Made by a program: the position numbers and the translations under genes
The notes under the pieces: generated by a model
Seen by the model: only the letters and a program-made list of their open reading frames with translations
The model's database searches: none
Told to the model about the DNA's origin: nothing
Part shown: piece by piece, positions 1 to 6,351 of the stretch
Layout: each line of letters opens with the position of its first letter
Numbering within the stretch: position 1 is the first letter of the stretch
NCBI GenBank assembly: GCA_005885565.1
Contig: VAXK01000033.1
Coordinates: 1-10,662 of the forward strand
DNA length: 10,662 bases
From: Actinomycetota bacterium
GTDB lineage: Bacteria > Actinomycetota > Thermoleophilia > Gaiellales > Gaiellaceae
Direction of reading: 5' to 3'

Positions 1-24
1 GGAAGTTCGCGTCGACACGGCAGA

Positions 25-30
25 TACCCT
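25..30 (+). promoter_or_regulatory. putative -10 element of uvrB (TACCCT), leaderless type
   Basis: TACCCT ends 7 nt before the uvrB ATG, the distance at which transcription normally begins, so the mRNA would start at or next to the start codon. The same layout recurs before several other genes here. The hexamer alone is weak; the -35 area is at the window edge and cannot be judged. Confidence 0.4.
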
Positions 31-37
31 TGGCCGG

Positions 38-2101
38 ATGCCGCCGTTCGAAACCTCGCAGGCGTACCGGCCCACCGGCGACCAGCCGACCGCGATCGCC
101 TCGCTCGCGGAGGGCCTGACGGCCGGCGAGCGCTACCAGACGCTCCTCGGGGCGACCGGCACCGGCAAGACGGCCACGATGGCGTGGACGATCGAGCAGG
201 TGCAGAAGCCGGCGCTCGTGATCGCCCACAACAAGACGCTCGCCGCGCAGCTCTGCAACGAGTTCCGGGAGTTCTTCCCCCAGAACGCGGTCGAGTACTT
301 CGTCTCCTACTACGACTACTACCAGCCGGAGGCGTACGTCCCGCAGGCCGACCTCTACATCGAGAAGGACTCGTCCCAGAACGACGACATCGCGCGCCTG
401 CGCCTCGCCGCCACCTCGGCGCTCTTCACACGCCGCGACGTCGTCGTCGTAGCGTCGGTCTCGTGCATCTACGGCCTCGGCTCGCCGGAGGAGTGGCGCG
501 AGCGCGTCCTGATCCTCGAGGTGGGTGAGGAGCACGACCGCGACCTCGTGCTGCGCAAGCTCATCGACAGCCAGTACGCGCGCAACGACACGTCGCTCGG
601 GCGCGGCCGCTTCCGCGTCAAGGGCGACGTGGTCGAGATCCAGCCCGCCAACGCCGAGACGGCCTACCGCGTCTCGTTCTTCGGCGACGAAGTGGAGCAG
701 GTCAGCCACTTCGACCCGATGACGGGCGAGATCTACGCGAAGCTCGACAACGTCGCCATCTGGCCCGCGACCGAGTACGTCACGTCGAAGCCGACGGTCG
801 AGCGCGCGGTGCACGAGATCCGGCACGAGCTCGAGGAGCAGGTCAAGATGTTCGAGCTGGAAGGGAAGATGCTCGAGGCGCACCGGCTGCGGCAGCGCAC
901 CGAGTACGACCTCGAGATGCTCCAGGAGCTCGGCTTCTGCTCCGGGATCGAGAACTACTCACGGATCCTCGAGGGCCGCGGGCCGGGGACGCACCCGTTC
1001 ACGCTGCTCGACTACTTCTCGTCCGACTTCGTCGTCTTCGTCGACGAGTCGCACCAGACGGTGCCCCAGCTCGGCGGCATGTACGAGGGCGACCGCTCGC
1101 GGAAGCAGACGCTCGTGGATTTCGGCTTCCGGCTACCTTCGGCCCTCGACAACCGGCCGCTCCGCTTCGACGAGTTCCTCGGCAAGGTGCCGCAGCTCGT
1201 CTTCGTCTCGGCCACGCCCGGGCCGTTCGAGCTCCGCCATTCGACGCGCATCGCCGAGCAGCTGATCCGCCCGACGGGCGTCGTCGACCCCGAGGTCGAG
1301 CTCCGCGCGACGCGCAACCAGATCGACGACCTCCTGAACGAGATCCGCCGCCGCGAGGAGGCGGGCGAGCGCGTGCTGGTGACGACGCTGACGAAGAAGA
1401 TGGCCGAGGACCTGACCGACTACCTCCTCGAGTCGGGCGTCCGCGCGCGCTACCTGCACTCGGAGATCGACACGCTGGAGCGGATCCAGATCATCCGCGA
1501 GCTCCGCCTCGGCGAGTACGACGTGCTCGTCGGCGTGAACCTCCTCCGCGAGGGGCTCGACCTGCCCGAGGTGTCGCTCGTGGCCGTGCTCGACGCGGAC
1601 AAGGAGGGGTTCCTGCGCGGCAAGACGGCGCTCGTCCAGACGATCGGGCGCGCGGCGCGGAACGTGAACGGAAAGGTGCTCATGTACGCCGACAAGCTGA
1701 CCGAGGCGATCCAGGGCGCGCTCGAGGAGACCGAGCGCCGCCGTCGCGTGCAGCTCGCGTACAACGAGGAGCACGGGATCACGCCAGAGTCGATCGTCAA
1801 GGGCGTGTCCGACATCGCCGAGTTCCTGGCCCTCGAGCAGCCGACCGTTCCCGGCCGGCGGCGTCGCGGCCGTGCGCAGGTGGAGGGCATGGACCGCAGC
1901 GAGCTCGAGAAGCTCGCCATCCAGCTCGAGGAGGAGATGTTCGCCGCCGCCGAGGAGCTCCGGTTCGAGTACGCGGCGAAGCTCCGCGACGAGATCAAGG
2001 AGCTGCGGCGAGAGCTCGTCGCGCTCGCAGAGGCTCCCGCCGAGGCGACGCTCGCGGCGCCGTCCTCAGGAGGCGCGGGCTCGGCCCGCGGCTCCGTCTG
2101 A
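38..2101 (+). CDS. uvrB: UvrABC excinuclease subunit B
   Basis: UvrB is the DNA-loading helicase-like subunit of cytoplasmic nucleotide excision repair: UvrA delivers it to damage, it verifies the lesion and recruits UvrC. The 687-aa product has a normal family length. Visible elements are Walker A GATGTGKT (residues 38-45), the tyrosine-rich beta-hairpin starting YYDYYQPEAYVP (91-102), the DEAD-like motif VFVDESH (333-339), helicase motif VI QTIGRAARN (534-542) and the C-terminal UVR domain that contacts UvrC (about 622-660). A low-complexity Ala/Ser/Gly tail follows. The frame is open to the left window edge, but ATG 38 was chosen because PPFETSQAYRPTGDQPTAI matches the usual UvrB N-terminus and a -10 hexamer lies 7 nt upstream. 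No Shine-Dalgarno is visible. uvrA lies 4.3 kb downstream on the same strand. Confidence 0.98.
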   Translation: MPPFETSQAYRPTGDQPTAIASLAEGLTAGERYQTLLGATGTGKTATMAWTIEQVQKPALVIAHNKTLAAQLCNEFREFFPQNAVEYFVSYYDYYQPEAYVPQADLYIEKDSSQNDDIARLRLAATSALFTRRDVVVVASVSCIYGLGSPEEWRERVLILEVGEEHDRDLVLRKLIDSQYARNDTSLGRGRFRVKGDVVEIQPANAETAYRVSFFGDEVEQVSHFDPMTGEIYAKLDNVAIWPATEYVTSKPTVERAVHEIRHELEEQVKMFELEGKMLEAHRLRQRTEYDLEMLQELGFCSGIENYSRILEGRGPGTHPFTLLDYFSSDFVVFVDESHQTVPQLGGMYEGDRSRKQTLVDFGFRLPSALDNRPLRFDEFLGKVPQLVFVSATPGPFELRHSTRIAEQLIRPTGVVDPEVELRATRNQIDDLLNEIRRREEAGERVLVTTLTKKMAEDLTDYLLESGVRARYLHSEIDTLERIQIIRELRLGEYDVLVGVNLLREGLDLPEVSLVAVLDADKEGFLRGKTALVQTIGRAARNVNGKVLMYADKLTEAIQGALEETERRRRVQLAYNEEHGITPESIVKGVSDIAEFLALEQPTVPGRRRRGRAQVEGMDRSELEKLAIQLEEEMFAAAEELRFEYAAKLRDEIKELRRELVALAEAPAEATLAAPSSGGAGSARGSV

Positions 2102-2144
2102 GATGACCGGTCGACACGCTTGTCCGAGCGCCGAGATGGCCGCT

Positions 2145-2150
2145 TAGGCT
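2145..2150 (+). promoter_or_regulatory. putative -10 element (TAGGCT), leaderless type, possible -35 TTGTCC
   Basis: TAGGCT is followed by 7 nt and then the GTG at 2158. A TTGTCC at 2120-2125, 19 bp upstream, could be a -35, although the spacing is long. No Shine-Dalgarno is present between the hexamer and the start, which fits initiation on a leaderless mRNA. Confidence 0.45.
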
Positions 2151-2157
2151 TCACCTC

Positions 2158-2691
2158 GTGCTCGCCGCGTTCGTCTCCGCGGTCGCCTTCGGGTTCGTCA
2201 TCGGCGCCCTCGCCCGCTGGGCGGTGCCCGGGCCCGACCCGATGCCCGCCTGGCTCACGATCTTCATCGGGCTCACCGGCTCGCTCGTCGGCGGCGGGAT
2301 CATGGTCGCGGTCGTCGGCACCGGGACCCGGACCGACCTCTACCTGACGGTGATGGCGTCGATCGCGGTGGCGGCGCTCGTCGTCGTCGCCTACCGGCAC
2401 TTCGTCCAGGGACGGCCGGTCACCGGCCCGGAGGCGAAACGGCTCCCGACGAAGGGCTTCGGGATCCCGAAGCTCCGCCGGCGGCTCGTCCAGATGGGCA
2501 TCGACCCCGACTCCGTCGGCCGGCCGGGCGGCCCGCGCCGGGTGGCGCAGGCCGAGCCCGCAGGCGAGCACGATGCCGATCTCGAGCGGCTCGAGAACCT
2601 CCGCAAGCTCGAGGACCTGCACCACGCGGGCCTGCTCACCGACGAGGAGTTCCAGGCCAAGCGGGCCGCGCTCCTCGGCGAGCGGCAGTGA
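2158..2691 (+). CDS. GlsB/YeaQ/YmgE-like membrane protein with C-terminal SHOCT domain
   Basis: This is a 177-aa inner-membrane protein of unknown function. Three hydrophobic segments are visible (about residues 3-23, 32-53 and 62-80). The first two are separated by the turn PGPDPMP, which resembles the small GlsB/YeaQ/YmgE stress-associated membrane family. The membrane part ends in YRHFVQGRPVTGPEAKRLP (79-97). A basic, proline/glycine-rich linker follows, then a SHOCT-type short helical domain at about 145-174 (ENLRKLEDLHHAGLLTDEEF), a module often found at protein C-termini and thought to mediate oligomerisation. GTG 2158 is the start because it lies 7 nt behind TAGGCT and opens directly into the first membrane helix. 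The next gene is a shorter paralog without SHOCT. The family link is by motif resemblance; no enzymatic residues are seen. Confidence 0.8.
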   Translation: MLAAFVSAVAFGFVIGALARWAVPGPDPMPAWLTIFIGLTGSLVGGGIMVAVVGTGTRTDLYLTVMASIAVAALVVVAYRHFVQGRPVTGPEAKRLPTKGFGIPKLRRRLVQMGIDPDSVGRPGGPRRVAQAEPAGEHDADLERLENLRKLEDLHHAGLLTDEEFQAKRAALLGERQ

Positions 2692-2705
2692 GCCGACCGC
2701 TCGCA

Positions 2706-2711
2706 TAGGCT
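2706..2711 (+). promoter_or_regulatory. putative -10 element (TAGGCT), same hexamer as the upstream paralog
   Basis: TAGGCT lies 6 nt before an in-frame ATC at 2718. Its first three bases are also the in-frame stop codon (TAG 2706-2708) that closes the reading frame upstream of the next gene, so that protein cannot begin earlier than this hexamer. No -35 is apparent. Confidence 0.4.
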
Positions 2712-2717
2712 CCGGGC

Positions 2718-3008
2718 ATCGGACTCCTCGCCTTCATCCTCATCCTGCTCGTGTGGGGCTTCGTCGTGGGCGGGCTCGCCCGACTCGCGCTGCCCGGCCC
2801 CGACCCGATGCCGTGGTACGCGACGGTCGCCCTCGGGCTCGGCGGCTCGATGGTCGGCGGGATCATCGCGCGGATCCTGATCGGCACCGCGGGGGGATTC
2901 GTCTTCGCCTTCCTGGGCGCGGTGGCCCTGCTCTACCTGTACCGCCGCGTCGTCCAGCACCGCGGGATCACGGGACCGTCTGCGCGGCGCCTTCCGCCGG
3001 GCGCCTGA
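2718..3008 (+). CDS. small GlsB/YeaQ/YmgE-like membrane protein, probable AUC start
   Basis: This is a 96-aa membrane protein, or 85 aa if it starts at GTG 2751. It is a paralog of the preceding gene: both share GFV-x-G-x-LAR around the end of helix 1, then PGPDPMP, and both close with a Y-R-x-x-VQ-x-R-x-x-TGP-x-A-x-RLP motif. Three hydrophobic segments are visible (about 2-25, 34-55 and 60-76). A GTG 2751 start would remove half of helix 1. Reading back to ATC 2718 gives xGLLAFILILLVWGF, which matches the usual MGIIAWI-type start of this family, and ATC sits 6 nt behind a TAGGCT hexamer. The start is therefore inferred as a non-canonical AUC, or as an ATG changed by mutation or sequencing error. 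The function is unknown. The last 41 bp overlap the 3' end of the convergent phosphoesterase gene. Confidence 0.7.
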   Translation: MGLLAFILILLVWGFVVGGLARLALPGPDPMPWYATVALGLGGSMVGGIIARILIGTAGGFVFAFLGAVALLYLYRRVVQHRGITGPSARRLPPGA

Positions 3009-3810
3009 GGGGACGCCGCCCGCGCGGGAGCTCCCGCGCGGCCGTCAGCCCCCAGTCGCCGGCCTGCCAGACGTACGTCTCGACGCGGAGCGACTCCGAG
3101 CGCGCCTCGAAGAGGTGCAGGCCGCGCGCCTCGCCGCGCCGGTGCGGCCGCGGCTGCCCGAGCCCCGGCGCGATCGCGACCGTCACGCCGCGCTCGCCGC
3201 CGGTCGACACCTCGAACTCCCGCCGCTCGCTCACCGCCGCCTGGTGGATGTGCCCGGCGAGGATGAGCTCCGCGCCGGCGTCGACGAGCGAGCCGAGCAC
3301 GTGGTTGCGGCGGGCGACCGGCTTCTTCCTCGTCCGCCACGGGGCCCCGATCAGGTGGTGGTGGAGGACCGCGACGCGGAGCGCGCCGTCGTTCGCCTCG
3401 CCGAGGAGCCGCGCCGCCTGGTCGATCTGGCGCTGGCGCAGGCCGCCGGACTGGTGGCGCCACGGCCGGACGGAGTTCAGGCCGACGACGTGCAGGACCT
3501 CCGAGCGGTAGACGGGCACCGTGGTCTCCCAGTGCCGCTCGAACTCGGCGAAGGTGCGCGTAAAGCGCGCCGGGAAGGTGTAGGGAATGTCGTGGTTGCC
3601 GGGGATCACGACGAGCGGCGGCCCGAGCCCGCGCAGGAAGCGGGCCGCGCGCTCGTGCTGCTCGGGACGCCCGCGGTGCGTGAGGTCGCCGCTCGCGACG
3701 ATCAGCTCCGGGCTCGCGCGCTCCACGAGCGCCGCCACCGCGCGCTCGATCTCCGGATCCTCGCGCGTCCCCGTGTGGAGGTCGGAGAGGTGGAGAATTC
3801 GAGCTGGCAC
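2968..3810 (-). CDS. calcineurin-like metallophosphoesterase
   Basis: This 280-aa protein is predicted to be a cytoplasmic dimetal phosphoesterase; no signal peptide or membrane helix is seen. All family metal-binding motifs are present in order: DLH (residues 10-12), GD in SGDLTHRG (41-42), GNHD (71-74), HHH (150-152) and GHIH (186-189). Spacing and length resemble CpdA-like class III cyclic nucleotide phosphodiesterases and related orphan phosphoesterases, so the substrate cannot be named. The start is GTG 3810, because MPARILHLSDLHTG is the typical beginning of the family and no earlier start fits. It is divergent from the small membrane protein gene with only 27 bp between start codons. 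Its 3' end overlaps the preceding plus-strand gene. The C-terminal 30 residues are Arg/Pro-rich and look unconserved. Confidence 0.93.
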   Translation of the reverse strand: MPARILHLSDLHTGTREDPEIERAVAALVERASPELIVASGDLTHRGRPEQHERAARFLRGLGPPLVVIPGNHDIPYTFPARFTRTFAEFERHWETTVPVYRSEVLHVVGLNSVRPWRHQSGGLRQRQIDQAARLLGEANDGALRVAVLHHHLIGAPWRTRKKPVARRNHVLGSLVDAGAELILAGHIHQAAVSERREFEVSTGGERGVTVAIAPGLGQPRPHRRGEARGLHLFEARSESLRVETYVWQAGDWGLTAARELPRGRRPLRRPAEGAAQTVP

Positions 3811-3819
3811 CGCCGAGGC

Positions 3820-3825
3820 AGGCTA
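3820..3825 (-). promoter_or_regulatory. putative -10 element for the phosphoesterase gene (TAGCCT on minus strand)
   Basis: Read on the minus strand, TAGCCT lies 9 nt before the GTG at 3810; the overlapping TATAGC at 3827-3822 is an alternative 11 nt away. It abuts the plus-strand hexamer TAGACT back to back, so the two promoters probably cannot both be melted at once. Confidence 0.4.
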
Positions 3826-3831
3826 TAGACT
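3826..3831 (+). promoter_or_regulatory. putative -10 element (TAGACT), leaderless type
   Basis: TAGACT, inside CTATAGACT, is followed by 6 nt and then the ATG at 3838. This is one of the clearest examples in the window of a start codon placed at the expected transcription start. No Shine-Dalgarno lies between them. Confidence 0.55.
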
Positions 3832-3837
3832 CAAGTC

Positions 3838-4083
3838 ATGGCCGAAGACTCCGCCGACACCTTTGACGACCTCTACCTCGGGGTGCGCGCGGGCGGCGCG
3901 ATGCGCAAGCAGCGGCGCGGCGAGCCGCTCACGACCGAGGAGCAGGAGGCCCTCGGACGCTGGCAGCGGCTCTCGCCCTGGCGGAAGGCGATCGCGATCG
4001 GCGCGTTCGGCGCCGGCACGTTCGGGCTGGGCTTCACCCTCGGCGGCCTTGTGTTCGGGCGCTGGCGCCCAAGGCGTTCGTAG
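3838..4083 (+). CDS. small single-pass membrane protein, hypothetical
   Basis: I do not recognise this 81-aa protein. The N-terminal half (residues 1-50) is polar and charged, with an acidic start and a basic patch MRKQRRGEP (22-30), and looks cytoplasmic. One hydrophobic, glycine-rich segment spans about 51-74. It ends in the basic tail FGRWRPRRS (73-81), giving an N-in topology by the positive-inside tendency only if the tail also stays inside or is short, so orientation is uncertain. The start is ATG 3838, 6 nt behind TAGACT. It is divergent from the phosphoesterase gene and convergent with the AI-2E-type transporter gene. The last 30 bp recur with two synonymous differences 105 bp downstream. 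It is considered real because of the promoter placement, codon use like its neighbours and the coherent membrane segment. Confidence 0.7.
   Translation: MAEDSADTFDDLYLGVRAGGAMRKQRRGEPLTTEEQEALGRWQRLSPWRKAIAIGAFGAGTFGLGFTLGGLVFGRWRPRRS
4054..4083 (+). repeat. direct repeat copy 1 (end of the small membrane protein gene)
   Basis: These 30 bp cover the last nine codons and the TAG of the small membrane protein. They match copy 2 at 4159-4188 except at 4059 (G versus C) and 4071 (A versus G). The spacing is 105 bp. Confidence 0.85.
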
Positions 4084-4158
4084 CGCATCGACCGGTCAGT
4101 TCAGACGGACGCGCGGGCGAGCCCGCACGTCCTGACGGTCGGCGCCGCAAGCGGCGCC
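4084..4158. terminator. GC-rich hairpins between convergent genes, putative bidirectional terminator
   Basis: Two stem-loops are visible. One pairs TCA/GGACG (4101-4103, 4107-4111) with CGTCC/TGA (4128-4135) around an inner GCGGGC-GA-GCCCGC (4113-4126), with a 3-nt bulge. The second is a perfect 8-bp stem, GGCGCCGC-AA-GCGGCGCC (4141-4158), followed on the plus strand by TTCGG. Neither has a long T-tract. Position between a plus-strand and a minus-strand 3' end favours a terminator role for both genes. Confidence 0.5.
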
Positions 4159-4188
4159 TTCGGCCGCTGGCGCCCGAGGCGTTCGTAG
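4159..4188 (+). repeat. direct repeat copy 2, non-coding copy of the upstream gene tail
   Basis: This repeats 4054-4083 with 28 of 30 identical bases. In the same reading frame it still spells FGRWRPRRS followed by TAG, since both differences fall at third codon positions (GGG to GGC, CCA to CCG). It ends 3 bp before the 3' end of the convergent transporter gene. Confidence 0.8.
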
Positions 4189-4191
4189 GCT

Positions 4192-5244
4192 CTAGCTCGA
4201 AACCTCCGCGTCCTTCGCCGGGAACAGCACTGTCGGAACCTCCTCCTCGGCCGGGTTGCGGCCGCGCACGACCACGTCCACCAGGGTCGCGAGGACGGCG
4301 GCGAACGGCACGGCGAGCAGGACGGCGAAGCCGCCGAAGAGGATCGTGATCGCGCTGACGGAGAAGAGGACGACGAGCGGCGAGAGGCCGGTGGCGTCGC
4401 CCAGCACCTTCGGGAGCACGATGTAGTCCTCGAGCAGCCGGACCGCGAGCACGGCCAGGCCTGCCGCCAGCGCGGTGTGCCAGGAGACGGTGAGCCCGAC
4501 CCCGACGGCCAGAGCGCCGGCCGCGAGCGGGCCGATCACGGGGACGATCTCCACGATTCCGGCGAACGAGCCGACGAGGATCCAGTACGGCAGGCCGATG
4601 ATCGCGAACGCCGTCGAGAGTACGGTCCCGACGAGCACGATGAGCAGGGCTTGGCCCCGGACGAACGCGCCCAGCTTCGCGTCGATCAGATCCCACGTAT
4701 CCCGCATGCGTTTTCGCTTCTCGCGCGGCATGAGCGAGGCGACGAGGTCGATTGCGCGATCACGCTCGAAGATCCAGTACGCCCCGACGGCGAGGGTGAA
4801 GAAGATCCCGATCAGCACCTCGAAGGCGCGCTTGGTCACCTCCGCCGCGGGCCGGACGAGCTTGCCGCCCGACGGAAGGCGCCGGAGCCGCTTGTCGAGG
4901 CCGGCGAGGATGTCGTGCTTGATCCCGGTCGACGTGCGGGCTGCGTGCCGGATCCGGTCTCGGTCGAGGGCGTGCTGCACCTGCGTGACGGCGCGCGGGA
5001 CGACGAGCCAGAGGAAGAGCGCGACGAGCCCGAGCAGGAGGAGGTAGTGGATCGCGACCCCGGCGCCGCGCGGGATGCCACGCCGCTTCAGGGCGTCGAC
5101 CCCGGGTCGCATCGCCGCGGCGATCACGAACCCCAGGAAGACGAGCGAGAGGACGAGCTTCAGCTTCCACAGCGCAAGGGCGCCCACGACGACGGCCAGT
5201 CCGACCAGCGTCGCGACGAATGCCTTGCGCGCAGTGCCCGCCAT
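4192..5244 (-). CDS. AI-2E/PerM-family (DUF20) membrane transporter
   Basis: This 350-aa polytopic inner-membrane protein belongs to the PF01594 family, which includes the putative permeases PerM, YdiK and TqsA, some linked to autoinducer-2 or ion export. Hydrophobic segments are visible at about 9-25, 28-45, 65-83, 141-159, 198-218, 221-243, 247-270 and 290-327. A polar region (84-139) sits between the third and fourth segments, as in the family. Characteristic motifs are EIVPVIGPLAAG (232-243) and LLEDYIVLPKVLG (270-282). The C-terminus is a short acidic tail. The start is ATG 5244 (MAGTARKAFVATL); the frame continues upstream, but that part is low-complexity and overlaps the divergent PH-domain gene. 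The substrate cannot be inferred. Forty bp separate it from the divergent gene, with no clear Shine-Dalgarno; a weak AGAAAT at 5257-5252 lies 7 nt before the ATG. Confidence 0.9.
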   Translation of the reverse strand: MAGTARKAFVATLVGLAVVVGALALWKLKLVLSLVFLGFVIAAAMRPGVDALKRRGIPRGAGVAIHYLLLLGLVALFLWLVVPRAVTQVQHALDRDRIRHAARTSTGIKHDILAGLDKRLRRLPSGGKLVRPAAEVTKRAFEVLIGIFFTLAVGAYWIFERDRAIDLVASLMPREKRKRMRDTWDLIDAKLGAFVRGQALLIVLVGTVLSTAFAIIGLPYWILVGSFAGIVEIVPVIGPLAAGALAVGVGLTVSWHTALAAGLAVLAVRLLEDYIVLPKVLGDATGLSPLVVLFSVSAITILFGGFAVLLAVPFAAVLATLVDVVVRGRNPAEEEVPTVLFPAKDAEVSS

Positions 5245-5284
5245 ACCAGGGATTTCTCGCCTTCCGGCGAAGGGTGCAAACCCA

Positions 5285-5788
5285 GTGTGGAGTTCGCCGC
5301 AGGAACGGATCTGCCTCGAAGAGCGCCGGCACGGGATCGTCCTCCTGCGCCCGTTCGTGAAGGCGCTCGCGCTCGGCGCGCTCGGCGCGGGCTTCTCGTG
5401 GATCGGCGGGCCGCTCACGATTCCCGGCGCGCTCGTCCTCGCCTGCGCGGCGTTCGTCGCCGTGCGAGCCGCGTGGGAGTGGGAGAGCACGCATCTCGTC
5501 GTGACGACGGAGAAGCTCTACGTGGCTTACGGGTTCTGGCGGCGGCGGGCGGCGGGCGTGCGTCTCGCTCGGACGCGGACGATCGAGGTGGAGCAGACGC
5601 TCCTCGGCCGTCTCCTCGGCTACGGCACGCTGATCGCGGGGGAGCTCGAGGTCGACTACGTCGCCGGCCCGTGGCGCGTCTGGCAGGTGGCGGGCGGCGT
5701 CGAGGAGCCGCTGCGACGACGGCCGCTCGCGAACGACGACGTCGTCGACACTCGGCCTCGCGCCCGCCTGAGGGAAGCCCAAAGGTAG
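5285..5788 (+). CDS. bacterial PH-domain (bPH2/DUF304) membrane protein
   Basis: This 167-aa membrane protein has two hydrophobic helices (about 24-41 and 46-62) followed by a bPH2 domain at about 69-140. The domain shows the usual order: THLVVTTEKLYVAYG (69-83), then the RTRTIEVEQTLLGRLLGYGT stretch (97-115), then the PWRVW strand (129-133). Such proteins are common single genes in actinobacteria with no settled function; a lipid- or protein-binding role is inferred from the fold. The start is GTG 5285, because the following WSSPQERICLEERRHGIVLL resembles the usual pre-helix segment of the family; the frame is open further upstream but overlaps the divergent transporter gene's start. The last 20 residues are charged and probably disordered. 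Its stop lies 6 bp from the stop of the convergent secreted-protein gene. Confidence 0.82.
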   Translation: MWSSPQERICLEERRHGIVLLRPFVKALALGALGAGFSWIGGPLTIPGALVLACAAFVAVRAAWEWESTHLVVTTEKLYVAYGFWRRRAAGVRLARTRTIEVEQTLLGRLLGYGTLIAGELEVDYVAGPWRVWQVAGGVEEPLRRRPLANDDVVDTRPRARLREAQR

Positions 5789-5794
5789 AAGCTG

Positions 5795-6340
5795 CTAGTA
5801 GGGCGTCCCCGGCTTCACGACGACGCCTCCTACCTGCACCGGGAGGTAGCCGTAGATCGAGGCGAGCAGGCCCGGCGCCGGACAGACGCTCGGGAACCCG
5901 GTCGGGAGGAAGACGAGGTCGGGGTCGCCGAACGGGAAGAGGCCGAGGTCGCTGACGAGATCGCCCGAGGTGCCGTTGTCGACGGCGTACTCGACGAAGG
6001 GGACGCCGCCGAGAATCCCCGGGGTGGTCAGGACGCCGCCGACGACCATCGCGTTCCCGATGACGTTCAGGCACTGAACCCGGCCGCGAAAGGTCGTAGT
6101 GGCTCTTCCGGGAACGAGCCAGCGCGTCCTGAACTGCCCGGTCGTCGCCGTTCGTCCGCGGTCGGCCTTGAGCCAGAAGTAGATCGGAACCGGCGGGCAA
6201 TACACGTCCGCGGCGAGCGCGTCGATCGGACAGCCCGGCGCGAGGACGCCGCTGCCCTTGACGCTCGGCGTCGCGGCGCCCGCAGCGGGAGGTAGGGCGA
6301 GCGCAGCGACGACCAGAGCGAGGAGAGCCTTCTTTGACAT
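5795..6340 (-). CDS. secreted protein of unknown function, Cys-containing beta-rich repeat-like family
   Basis: This is a 181-aa exported protein. It has a signal peptide: MSKK, a hydrophobic core (residues 5-17) and a likely cleavage after the AAGA at 19-22. The mature part is Gly/Val/Pro-rich with short alternating hydrophobic stretches, suggesting beta structure, and has four cysteines (37, 48, 90, 153) that could form two disulphides. The stretch RVQCLNVIGNAMVVGGV (87-103) and a later VDNG (120-123) resemble a pattern I associate with small uncharacterised secreted proteins of actinobacteria and Chloroflexi; this is recollection of a pattern, not a database match. The start is ATG 6340, which begins the signal peptide; the frame extends further upstream but overlaps uvrA. 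It is divergent from uvrA by 76 bp and has a recognisable promoter. No function can be assigned. Confidence 0.78.
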   Translation of the reverse strand: MSKKALLALVVAALALPPAAGAATPSVKGSGVLAPGCPIDALAADVYCPPVPIYFWLKADRGRTATTGQFRTRWLVPGRATTTFRGRVQCLNVIGNAMVVGGVLTTPGILGGVPFVEYAVDNGTSGDLVSDLGLFPFGDPDLVFLPTGFPSVCPAPGLLASIYGYLPVQVGGVVVKPGTPY

Positions 6341-6351
6341 CTGTTCTTTTG

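Noticed and set aside
47..54. GTTCGAAA inside the first uvrB codons as an SOS box
   Set aside because: The half-sites are in the wrong order and spacing for GAAC-N4-GTTC; it is simply codons for F-E-T and neighbours.
1450..2706. 418-codon minus-strand frame under uvrB and the SHOCT gene
   Set aside because: It is low-complexity and opposite two well-supported genes, a shadow frame.
5245..5490. 82-residue N-terminal extension of the AI-2E-type transporter
   Set aside because: It overlaps the divergent PH-domain gene, is compositionally biased and lacks family similarity; ATG 5244 gives a normal N-terminus.
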